In this document: piece after piece, positions 24,737 to 32,549 of the stretch | How the letters are laid out: each line of letters starts with the position of its first letter | Position numbering within the stretch: position 1 is the stretch's first letter | Source: Flavobacterium haoranii | Lineage (GTDB): Bacteria > Bacteroidota > Bacteroidia > Flavobacteriales > Flavobacteriaceae | Reading direction: 5' to 3' | DNA: 64,000 bases | Assembly: GCF_009363055.1 (NCBI RefSeq) | Contig: NZ_CP045292.1 | Location: 930,001 to 994,000 of the forward strand | The notes under the pieces: generated by a model | The model's input: only the letters and a program-made list of their open reading frames with translations | The model's database searches: none | Told to the model about the DNA's origin: nothing | Translations under genes and position numbers: made by a program

Positions 24737-24931
24737 TTACTTATCTTGCATAGACCAAATAATTAGGTCTCGAAAATCTAATTTAGCACATTTAGTAAAT
24801 TCTTTTACTTCTTCAACGTTTCCTTTTGCTATTTTTAAAATAGCCATTCTTGTATTTAACAAATTATATTCAGATTCAGCCATAACATCTTTTAACGTAA
24901 TAGATGACAATTCGTCAATTACCAATTTCAC
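24737..24931 (-). CDS. Short hypothetical protein, possibly a fragment
   Basis: A 64-residue frame with a GTG start. It is open for 12 further codons upstream (ISIYKDFKPNE then VKLVIDEL...) to a stop at 24968-24970, without an ATG. The sequence (LKDVMAESEYNLLNTRMAIL, then DFRDLIIWSMQDK) has credible protein composition but no known motif. It could be a small cytoplasmic protein using a non-ATG start or the remnant of a longer gene cut at the element boundary. Confidence 0.45.
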   Translation of the reverse strand: MKLVIDELSSITLKDVMAESEYNLLNTRMAILKIAKGNVEEVKEFTKCAKLDFRDLIIWSMQDK

Positions 24932-24989
24932 TTCATTTGGTTTAAAATCTTTATAGATGGATATCAGTTAGAATTTTATCCATTTAAAA

Positions 24990-26525
24990 CTATTTATATT
25001 CATTACCATCAAACTTTAAAACACTTGTTTCTCTTTTAATTTCTTCATTGTAATCGCAATCGCCAATTTCTGTTTCAAAATTTGTGGTTTTTGTAATCGT
25101 TTTTTTGACAATAATATCGTAATACTCATTGGTAATATCTGTCGTAAAGATAAATTTGGTTTTTTTATCCTGAAATTCGCCTTCACAAGCACCATTCCAT
25201 TCTGCTAAATTTTCCTCAAAAATGTAATTATGTAGGATATTTATTAGCTTCTCATTTTCTTTAACAAATAACGATAGTAAATGCTTATGATATGGGTTTA
25301 CTCTTGATGAACCAAAATAATCAACACTTATTCCAAAAGCATGTGTATTTTCTTTTACTCTATAATTCATTTTTTCGATGGTTATACCATCTAAACGAAT
25401 AGCATCGGAAACCCAATCGTTTGTTTTGTGACTTTCAAAATATTTATGAGTGATTTTCTGAAGTTCGTTATTATAAATTACGATATGTGTGTTTAGACTA
25501 AAATACTCTTGGGTTTCTTCTACAATTTCTGGTATTACAATAATTGTTTCGTTTGAATTATTGATTAACTTTTGAGCAATTAGACTCTGTTTTATATTTT
25601 GCTTTTTAAGGCCTAATTGAGAAATAACATCATTTATAAGAACCTCATCTATTGTTTGAATTCTAATTTTTCCATCAACGTTTATTTTAAAAACATCTGT
25701 TGATTCATGACCTTCGTCTGTAAATTCTATATTTTTAATGGTTACTTTATTTTTCTCTAATAATGAAGTTGATCTGAAAAAACCTTCGGCAATTTCATCA
25801 TAGGCGATTAATTTGAAATCTATTATATTTCCTTTTAAATCGTAATTAATTAAATTCGTTTCCATTTCATGATCGCCTTTTTTAACTGTTAAAACAACAG
25901 AATAAAACTCTTTTGACAAATTAATTCTATACCCTGAAATGGCTTTGAAATTATACCCTTTTACATACCAATTTTTATAAACAAATGATAAATTAAATGG
26001 TTCTGGATTTATATTTTTCATGTCTTCGGCTTCTATAAAACTATCAAATGAAGTGTTTTCAGTAATTGGCATTTTTTTAAGCGGTAAATTATTAAATTCA
26101 TGCATAAAACTAGAACGCTCTCCTATTCTTTTAGCTGTTACCAAATATTCGACATAATCTAAGTGTGTAGGATCACCAGCCGGACGTAAGCTGTCAATTT
26201 TCCATTTAATTTCAAGTTGGTCGCCTTTTATAAATTTTGGATCATTATAGTTATAAATAAGTGCAATTGTATCTTTGCCTTTATTTACAATAACTAGAAA
26301 ATCATCGTAATTATCATTAAATTCTACATATTGAACAGTATCTGTATAAATTACTCCAATTTCAATTTTACCGGCATTACTCAAAGCACTATTCTTAAAT
26401 TTTGTTGGCGAGTTTTGAGAAGTTTCTATTTCTTCAACTTCAATAGTATCTTGTTCTTGTTTTTTACAACTTATAAAAAGCGTGAAAACTGATACTACTA
26501 AATATGTAATTATTTTTTTTCTCAT
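24990..26525 (-). CDS. Lipoprotein of unknown function
   Basis: A 511-residue protein with a lipoprotein signal peptide (LVVSVFTLFISCKK, lipidated Cys at ~20) followed by an acidic linker typical of surface-destined lipoproteins (EVEEIETS). The rest is beta-rich with no recognised domain. It ends a tightly packed set of genes (gaps of 4 to 41 bp) running from 30171 downwards, so it is likely part of that operon. The final Lys and the long C-terminal strand give no sorting signal. Confidence 0.7.
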   Translation of the reverse strand: MRKKIITYLVVSVFTLFISCKKQEQDTIEVEEIETSQNSPTKFKNSALSNAGKIEIGVIYTDTVQYVEFNDNYDDFLVIVNKGKDTIALIYNYNDPKFIKGDQLEIKWKIDSLRPAGDPTHLDYVEYLVTAKRIGERSSFMHEFNNLPLKKMPITENTSFDSFIEAEDMKNINPEPFNLSFVYKNWYVKGYNFKAISGYRINLSKEFYSVVLTVKKGDHEMETNLINYDLKGNIIDFKLIAYDEIAEGFFRSTSLLEKNKVTIKNIEFTDEGHESTDVFKINVDGKIRIQTIDEVLINDVISQLGLKKQNIKQSLIAQKLINNSNETIIVIPEIVEETQEYFSLNTHIVIYNNELQKITHKYFESHKTNDWVSDAIRLDGITIEKMNYRVKENTHAFGISVDYFGSSRVNPYHKHLLSLFVKENEKLINILHNYIFEENLAEWNGACEGEFQDKKTKFIFTTDITNEYYDIIVKKTITKTTNFETEIGDCDYNEEIKRETSVLKFDGNEYK

Positions 26526-26529
26526 TTTT

Positions 26530-27123
26530 CTATTTAATGATTTCTAAATTACAAATTGTATCTGTTTTTATAAACTCGCCTTCGTCAAACCAATTGAGTT
26601 CGCCACAAGTTGAATTTAATTCGTTTTCGGAAATTTTATAATAAAACTCAGCCATTCTATATTCTTGATACATTCCTAATTCTTCGGTTACAAATCCGCC
26701 TAAATCTTCTTCATGGTCTATAAAATAACTTGTTCCTGCTTCGCCCAAAAAACCGAATGTTCTTCCGCCAAGTTCATAAAAGTAAATGCATTCTGTTTCA
26801 TTAGAATAGGAAAGCTTATTTTCTTGTTTATGATTGGCTTTAAGATGTTCTTTTATTTTATCTATGATTGCTTTTTTTACTTTTGAAGCATCTTTCTCTG
26901 GATTTTCTACAATATATAAATTGGAATAAACATTGGATTGAATAAATTCCATTTTTGTAAAAAAAACTCTTTTTACTGCAAACGCTACAACTAAAATACC
27001 AATAATAGAAATTACCCATTTAACTCTTGCTCTTTCTTTTAAAGTCCATTTACCAATTTTAAAAATCGCGAAAAGTAAGGCTAATAAAAGAATTAAAAAG
27101 AATAAAAGAAACAGAATTAGCAT
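26530..27123 (-). CDS. Membrane-anchored protein of unknown function
   Basis: A 197-residue protein with two N-terminal transmembrane helices (LILFLLFFLILLLALLFAIF and WVISIIGILVVAFAV) and a ~145-residue soluble domain (YLGGRTFGFLGEAG-like centre: YELGGRTFGFLGEAGTSYFI). The domain has a few cysteines (in ETECIYF, NSTCGEL and DTICNL). No known family. It is 4 bp from the lipoprotein gene and 5 bp from the propeller gene. Confidence 0.65.
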   Translation of the reverse strand: MLILFLLFFLILLLALLFAIFKIGKWTLKERARVKWVISIIGILVVAFAVKRVFFTKMEFIQSNVYSNLYIVENPEKDASKVKKAIIDKIKEHLKANHKQENKLSYSNETECIYFYELGGRTFGFLGEAGTSYFIDHEEDLGGFVTEELGMYQEYRMAEFYYKISENELNSTCGELNWFDEGEFIKTDTICNLEIIK

Positions 27124-27128
27124 AAGTT

Positions 27129-28184
27129 TTAGCGTTTGAATTTTTCAAAAGTGGTTCCATTGAATTTAAATACTCCATTTTCATGTGTTCCAAGCCAAAG
27201 TTCTCCTTTATTATCTTTGTAAATACTAAACAAAGTAATGTCTTTTGAATTGTCTTTAACAGGAAAGTGAGTAATACTCTCACTGTCATATTTCCAAACG
27301 CCATCACGATACGTTACGAACCACAAATTATCATTATCGTCTTTTACACAAGAAAGATATTCGTCTAAATTACTATCCTTTTTTCCGTCTAAACCTCCTA
27401 TACTTTCATGTCTTGTATAAAATTTATCGCTGTTTAATGTAATGCTATCGTAAATACTGTAACGGTTTTCGGTATTGAACCAAAAATCTCCATTTTTATC
27501 TTCTAAAATGGAACGTACACCATTAGCACCTTCGTTTCTAAATTCTGTTACATCTTCTTCGGTTATCCATTCAAATGTTTTTCCATCGTAGCGACAAACT
27601 CCAACAGGATTTGTACCAAACCAAATGTTTCCTTTCGTGTCTTTATAAATACTATAAATTCCAAAGGGATTGGAAAGTTTTGGGGGTTTTGTCAATATCA
27701 ACTCATGTAGAGTAGTACCATCATACCGATACACTTTGTTTTCATATTCATAGGAATGTCTAAACCATAAATCTGTGGAATTAAGACGCCAATAATTACT
27801 AGAAAAAGTTGATAACACTTCAAAAGAATTTCCATCAAACTTGGTTACCGTAGCATTGGGACAACAACTTGAAAAGTAAATATTACCTTGTTCGTCCTCT
27901 TTTATTTCATCAATTCTTTTGCTTGGTAAACCATGTTTTGTGGTATAGTTTACTATTGAATTTCCATTATATTTATACACACCAGTTTCCCAACTACCAA
28001 ACCAAAAATTATTCTTTTTGTCTTGATAAATTACCATGATACTTTTACCAAGTTCTTTTACCGTATCGCCTTTTACTAATAATTCTGTTGATTGATTATT
28101 GGGAATCGTTTTATTTACTGTTTGTCCATTACAAGATACAAACAATGATAAAATACTAAAGAATAAAAAAGTATAAAATTTCAT
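27129..28184 (-). CDS. Beta-propeller lipoprotein (two-component-regulator propeller repeats)
   Basis: A 351-residue protein with a lipoprotein signal (ILSLFVSCNGQ, Cys at ~19). About six to seven repeats of the Reg_prop type follow, as in DKKNNFWFGSWETGVYKYNG, DTKGNIWFGTNPVGVCRYDG and DNKGELWLGTHENGVFKFNG. These repeats build the sensor propeller of Bacteroidota hybrid two-component systems. Here they occur without a kinase domain, as a free lipid-anchored propeller, so a binding role at the membrane is likely. Confidence 0.88.
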   Translation of the reverse strand: MKFYTFLFFSILSLFVSCNGQTVNKTIPNNQSTELLVKGDTVKELGKSIMVIYQDKKNNFWFGSWETGVYKYNGNSIVNYTTKHGLPSKRIDEIKEDEQGNIYFSSCCPNATVTKFDGNSFEVLSTFSSNYWRLNSTDLWFRHSYEYENKVYRYDGTTLHELILTKPPKLSNPFGIYSIYKDTKGNIWFGTNPVGVCRYDGKTFEWITEEDVTEFRNEGANGVRSILEDKNGDFWFNTENRYSIYDSITLNSDKFYTRHESIGGLDGKKDSNLDEYLSCVKDDNDNLWFVTYRDGVWKYDSESITHFPVKDNSKDITLFSIYKDNKGELWLGTHENGVFKFNGTTFEKFKR

Positions 28185-28200
28185 AGTTGTCAGTTTATAA

Positions 28201-28857
28201 TTAATATTTATACATTTCTAAACTATCAAAATCTTTGATTTCGGAAAGATTGAGTAGTTTATTAATTACAATTTTACTCCATGTTTCTTTAAAAACCTCA
28301 TCATTCCCTTCTGATTCTTCATTGATGTTTTCTCTAGTTAATTTCTTTTTGGTTAAAAAATTAATACTTGTTTCGCTTCTTATTACAACTCCTCCATTGG
28401 TTTCATCATATCCAATTAATTTAAATTGTGAATCTTGAAACCTGAAGGTGTATTTCCACCAACCATATCTTCCATGAGCATAATGAATTACTAGATTGCC
28501 TCTTATAACTTCAAAAGAAAGTTCTGGAGCATAATAAACGCCTCCATCTTCATTTTCTGAAGAAAAACACTCTAAATTTTCGGTAACTTTTTGATAACCA
28601 TTCGCAGTTTTAAATAAGATAATAATACCTTTACGATTGCGATCTACTATCTCATCAAAACGATTGGTTTCAAAATTATCTTTATTTGTTCCTTTTATGA
28701 TAAGGATACAGTCTTCTTTATTGTCTTTATTTAAATCGCCAAAAACTGTATCATACAACACATAACCTTCTGGAATAAAATCTTCAATAGCATTTTGAGC
28801 TTCGATAGAAAAGCTTCCGAATGTTAACAATAAAAGTATCAGATTTAATTTTTTCAT
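28201..28857 (-). CDS. Secreted protein with FG-GAP-like calcium-binding loop
   Basis: A 218-residue protein with a signal peptide (LLLLTFGSFSIEA). Near the mature N-terminus is GDLNKDNKEDCILI, a DxNxDxxxD loop like those of FG-GAP/VCBS integrin-type repeats, which bind calcium. The remainder (HYAHGRYGWWKYTFRF) is beta-rich. Similar single-domain proteins are common in Bacteroidota without a defined role. It lies 16 bp from the propeller lipoprotein gene. Confidence 0.72.
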   Translation of the reverse strand: MKKLNLILLLLTFGSFSIEAQNAIEDFIPEGYVLYDTVFGDLNKDNKEDCILIIKGTNKDNFETNRFDEIVDRNRKGIIILFKTANGYQKVTENLECFSSENEDGGVYYAPELSFEVIRGNLVIHYAHGRYGWWKYTFRFQDSQFKLIGYDETNGGVVIRSETSINFLTKKKLTRENINEESEGNDEVFKETWSKIVINKLLNLSEIKDFDSLEMYKY

Positions 28858-28898
28858 CTACTTGGCATTTTCAAATTAAATAATATCAATCGCTTTTT

Positions 28899-29222
28899 CT
28901 AAAAATAATGTAATATAAAAACTAAAAGACTAATTACCAATAAAACAGCTATTCTAACTAATGCTGATTTTGAATTGTTATCTAATCTCTTTCTTAAAAG
29001 AAAAACATCTGTACTAATAAAAAGTAGCGCAATAATTCCGCCAATTAGCAATCCTACATAAAATAAACCATAAGTAAAAAATAACTTTAGAAAAAAACCG
29101 AATCCGTTGTAATCGTTTTCATTTGGTATTTCGCCTAAAAGTAATCGCATGTAGATTATACCAATCGCTAAGGATAGGATTATCCAGAAAAAATAATAGA
29201 ATATCCGTTTTACTACTTTCAC
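28899..29222 (-). CDS. Small three-span membrane protein
   Basis: A 107-residue protein with three predicted transmembrane helices (IFYYFFWIILSLAIGIIYM, FFTYGLFYVGLLIGGIIALL, ALVRIAVLLVISLLVFIL). The start codon is GTG. It sits 4 bp after the 314-residue membrane protein gene, so it is co-translated. No family recognised. Confidence 0.62.
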   Translation of the reverse strand: MKVVKRIFYYFFWIILSLAIGIIYMRLLLGEIPNENDYNGFGFFLKLFFTYGLFYVGLLIGGIIALLFISTDVFLLRKRLDNNSKSALVRIAVLLVISLLVFILHYF

Positions 29223-29226
29223 GAAA

Positions 29227-30171
29227 TTAATCTTGCAAATAAGGTAGAGCCATTTGTTTATAATATTCTTGGAATTCTTTCATTTCCAGGTTAGAAGCTG
29301 TCCAATACAATACTTTATACAATTCGTAACGATGCAAATTAGAATTATTAATTGGTGCGGCTTTAACTTCAGCCATTAGATTTGCTATTTTACCATCAGT
29401 ATCTTGATAATCATGGAAATAATTTAAATCGAAATAATATTGGGATAATATTAACTGCTGTATAAATGGTGACCATTCGTTAATACGGTTGAGATAATTT
29501 TTATATTCTTCATCAGTAGCTCCCCATTTTGGAGATACGAATGACATATAACTTTTATGTAACTCGGCATCATTTGGAGCGTCTTTAACTGTATCTTCAA
29601 AAAGTTGGTGTACATACTCTCTATTTGCATCAATTGCTTTATAAATGGTAATTAAACAAGCTGCAGCATTCGATTTATAAGTTGTGTTGTTTTTGCTAAA
29701 CGCAATTAACACTTCTTCTGCTTTTTTAAGTTGCTTCTTAAAAGAAACTTGTTTCTCATTTGAAACCGTATCAATTGTTCCGCTTCCACGAATTTCCCAA
29801 GCTTTATGAATTAATTGGTTTCCTTTAATAATCTTTGGTAAATCGTTTGAAGGTTCTCTTTTAATCCATTCGTCAGTAATTTTAGTGTCGCCATATTGAC
29901 CTAAACTTTCAAAAGCAAATGAACGCTGACTCGCTGTCATACTTTTAATGCTTTGCTCTACATTACTGAACTGTTTCTTATTAAAATACTCAATGACTTC
30001 TTTTAATTTTGGTTCGTTTAAGTGAGCTTGACTTTTATATTTATAGCGGCCAATTAGATTTATAAGGTTATCTACTGGACTAAAAACACCGTATTTGTCT
30101 AAGATATATAAAATACCAAAACCTACTAAAATCCATTTTACTAATGGATATTCACTAATAAAGTTCATCAT
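29227..30171 (-). CDS. Membrane-anchored helical-repeat protein (DUF4034-like)
   Basis: A 314-residue protein with one N-terminal transmembrane helix (LVKWILVGFGILYIL) and an all-helical soluble region. The segment SFVSPKWGATDEEYKNYLNR resembles the PKWGGS motif of DUF4034 proteins, a TPR-like family; I treat this as a weak match. It appears to be an early gene of the operon that runs down to 24990. Confidence 0.6.
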   Translation of the reverse strand: MMNFISEYPLVKWILVGFGILYILDKYGVFSPVDNLINLIGRYKYKSQAHLNEPKLKEVIEYFNKKQFSNVEQSIKSMTASQRSFAFESLGQYGDTKITDEWIKREPSNDLPKIIKGNQLIHKAWEIRGSGTIDTVSNEKQVSFKKQLKKAEEVLIAFSKNNTTYKSNAAACLITIYKAIDANREYVHQLFEDTVKDAPNDAELHKSYMSFVSPKWGATDEEYKNYLNRINEWSPFIQQLILSQYYFDLNYFHDYQDTDGKIANLMAEVKAAPINNSNLHRYELYKVLYWTASNLEMKEFQEYYKQMALPYLQD

Positions 30172-30230
30172 ACTACTAAAATTGTAAATTTTCTATCAAA
30201 ATATGAAATATAATTGAATCAGTAAAGAAA

Positions 30231-30617
30231 TTATGAAATGACTCTTACTACTTCCGTTTCAATTTCATAAAATGCTTTTTCTTGAGCAGGTTCTAAAATA
30301 GCAGCTTTTATTTTGCCTGTTATAAATTCAATTACATTTTGATATGCTTTTTGACTTTTACCAAAATACGCTTGCATTATTTTATTTGGGATGATATGAT
30401 TGGCTTTCAACGTATTTTCATTAATAAAAAATAGTTTAATTGCGTGCATATTATTCTTTTTTACAACTAGACATTGTGCTAAGTTTCCACTATTATCTAC
30501 TCGTTGTTCTCAAATGTCGTATTCTTTTGAACATTGAAAATTTGGGTTGTTTTTTAAAGCACTATGTAATTGATCTAGTGAATTGTTTTGCCTATTTATT
30601 GTAATTAGATTTTCCAT
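30231..30617 (-). pseudogene. Hypothetical gene split by an in-frame TGA
   Basis: One frame starts at ATG 30617 (MENLITINRQNN...) and runs 35 codons to a TGA at 30510-30512. It then continues in the same frame for 92 residues to a stop at 30231. The part after the stop (EQRVDNSGNLAQCLVVKKNN, then MHAIKLFFINENT) reads like real protein, and the codon before is DI, so a TGG-to-TGA change of a tryptophan is the simplest reading. It starts 6 bp after the T9SS protein gene. An internal ATG at 30449 could still yield 72 residues. Confidence 0.65.
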
Positions 30618-30623
30618 ATTTTT

Positions 30624-31682
30624 TTATTTAATCAAAACTTTTTTAACTACAGAACCTTTATCAAAATTTAAGTTTACAATATAGATACCTCTTGAAAAAG
30701 AAGTTGTTTCTATTACAGTTTCAATACCTTTTACAACTTCTTGCCCTGATAAATTGTAAATCGTATAATTTTCTAATTGTAATCCGTTATTTGAAACGAT
30801 ATTCAAACCATTTTCAGTAGTGATTATTTTTATCTCATTTTCTAATTCAAAATTTGAAGTTGAAAGTGCATCTTCTGTAGTAGAAGCAAAACCAGTCCAT
30901 AACGCCCCTGCATCTGTAACATAAGCTCCTGTGGTTCCTGGTGGAATGTGAAGATAAATTGTACTTCTGTCAATAGCAAAAGTATCAAAAATATCTCCAG
31001 ACGTAGTAATAGTGGGTGGCGTTGTTGCTAGTGAAGAAACATTAGCAAGAGGATTTGCATTAAAAGCAAAATTTCCAATAAACGTTACATTTTCTGGAAT
31101 TGTAACACTTGTTAGTTGGTTTGTATTAAAAGCATAACTACTAATATTTGTAACGCTACTAGGAATAGAAACACTTGTTAATTGATTACCAAAAAAAGAG
31201 GCTTGACCTATACTTGTTACTCCATTAGGGATAACAGCACTAGTTAACAAATTATTTCTAAAAACTTGATCTTCAATTATAGTTAAGCTCGTTGGTATAT
31301 TGGCACTTGTCAATTGGTTATCTTGAAAAGCTGCAGTACCAATACTAGAAACTGTATTAGGAATAACAATATTAGATAATTGATTAGTAGCGAAGGCAAA
31401 CAAACCTATGTTTGTAAGAGTTGAAGGTAAAGAAACTGAAGTTAAACCTTTATTCATAAAAGCCATTTGATTAATTGCTACAACAGTATATGTTACTGAA
31501 TTATAGTCTATAGTTGCAGGAATTATAACATTAGCGCCTCCAGCTGCATCATAAGAATGAACCCTAACAGTGTTATTTGCAACAGAGTAAACTGTATAGG
31601 TAATAAAATTATCAGTAAATACCTGCGAGTATCCTATCGCAGATAAACAAAAAGTTAGTAAAAAAAGTAATTGTTTTTTCAT
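30624..31682 (-). CDS. Secreted leucine-rich-repeat (BspA-like) protein with T9SS sorting domain
   Basis: A 352-residue protein. The ATG at 31682 is chosen because it opens a good signal peptide (MKKQLLFLLTFCLSAIGYSQ); the frame extends further upstream without need. Residues ~75-220 hold about seven LRR_5 (BspA-type) repeats of ~23 residues such as SIGQASFFGNQLTSVSIPSS. The C-terminal ~70 residues (LENYTIYNLSGQEVVKGIET, then SRGIYIVNLNFDKGSVVKKVLIK) form a type A T9SS sorting domain. It is therefore secreted to or anchored on the cell surface. Binding of host or microbial polymers is the usual inference for BspA-like repeats. Confidence 0.93.
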   Translation of the reverse strand: MKKQLLFLLTFCLSAIGYSQVFTDNFITYTVYSVANNTVRVHSYDAAGGANVIIPATIDYNSVTYTVVAINQMAFMNKGLTSVSLPSTLTNIGLFAFATNQLSNIVIPNTVSSIGTAAFQDNQLTSANIPTSLTIIEDQVFRNNLLTSAVIPNGVTSIGQASFFGNQLTSVSIPSSVTNISSYAFNTNQLTSVTIPENVTFIGNFAFNANPLANVSSLATTPPTITTSGDIFDTFAIDRSTIYLHIPPGTTGAYVTDAGALWTGFASTTEDALSTSNFELENEIKIITTENGLNIVSNNGLQLENYTIYNLSGQEVVKGIETVIETTSFSRGIYIVNLNFDKGSVVKKVLIK

Positions 31683-31811
31683 AATATTAGATTTTAAATT
31701 ATAGTTAAAAATACTATCAGAAAACACAATACGAAATAGCTAACCAATATCTGATATCTTTCAATCAATATTCGTTTAAGTACAGTAAAAATTTGATTTT
31801 ATAGAATTAGG

Positions 31812-32549
31812 TTATTTCTTATTCCAATTGAATAATGAGGAAAGAAACGATTCTTTTTTTCGTGAAGAAACTGGAATTTTTGTTCCGTTTTTTAAATGAA
31901 TAGTTCCCGCTTTATCGTACTTATCGACAAACTTCATGTTTATCATAAATGATTGATGCGGACGTTGAAAGTTTGCTTCTAACAAACGATCCTCATATTC
32001 TTTGAGTGTTTTGGAAACCAAATGCTTATTCCCATCACTACAATAAAAAGTGGTGTAGCCTTTATCGGATTCACAATAAATTAATTCGTCTAAATTAATG
32101 ACTTGGTAACTATCGTGAAATGATAAAATAATATGATTGCCTTCGTTATTGAAAACCTGTTTTGTTTTAGCAATTTTAGCCTTTTGGTCTTCAGCTGAAA
32201 GTTTTTCTACTTTTTGCAGCGCCACTTTTAGTTCTTCTACATCAACAGGTTTAAGTAAATAATCAACTGCTCCTATTTTTAAGGCGCGTAAAGCATATTC
32301 TTCGTAGGCGGTAATAAATATGATTTTAAAATCGATAGATTCAATTTGATCTAAAAAATCAAAAGCCGTTCCATCCGATAAATTGATGTCTAAAAAGACC
32401 AACTCTGGTTTACAAGTTTTTGTAACTATTGTCGCTTCTTGAACAGATTCGCATTCTCCTATTACTTCGATATTAGAATCAATAATAGAAAGCAGGTTCA
32501 TTAAACCTTTTCTGATGTATTCTTTATCTTCTACAATAATCGCTTTCAT
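31812..32549 (-). CDS. LytTR-family response regulator
   Basis: A 245-residue regulator with a receiver domain (phosphoacceptor D54 in VFLDINLSDG) and a C-terminal LytTR DNA-binding domain (~140-240, including YTTFYCSDGNKHLVSKTLKE, then FQRPHQSFMIN). Its ATG overlaps the stop of the sensor kinase gene by one base, so the pair is translationally coupled. The divergent-looking gap of 129 bp to the LRR gene lacks a clear promoter box. Confidence 0.95.
   Translation of the reverse strand: MKAIIVEDKEYIRKGLMNLLSIIDSNIEVIGECESVQEATIVTKTCKPELVFLDINLSDGTAFDFLDQIESIDFKIIFITAYEEYALRALKIGAVDYLLKPVDVEELKVALQKVEKLSAEDQKAKIAKTKQVFNNEGNHIILSFHDSYQVINLDELIYCESDKGYTTFYCSDGNKHLVSKTLKEYEDRLLEANFQRPHQSFMINMKFVDKYDKAGTIHLKNGTKIPVSSRKKESFLSSLFNWNKK

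Noticed and set aside
27059..27307. Frame of 82 residues overlapping the propeller gene
   Set aside because: It lies in another frame of a well-supported repeat protein and has no features of its own.
30510..30512. TGA as a selenocysteine codon
   Set aside because: No selenoprotein genes or insertion hairpin are seen and the context fits a lost tryptophan better.
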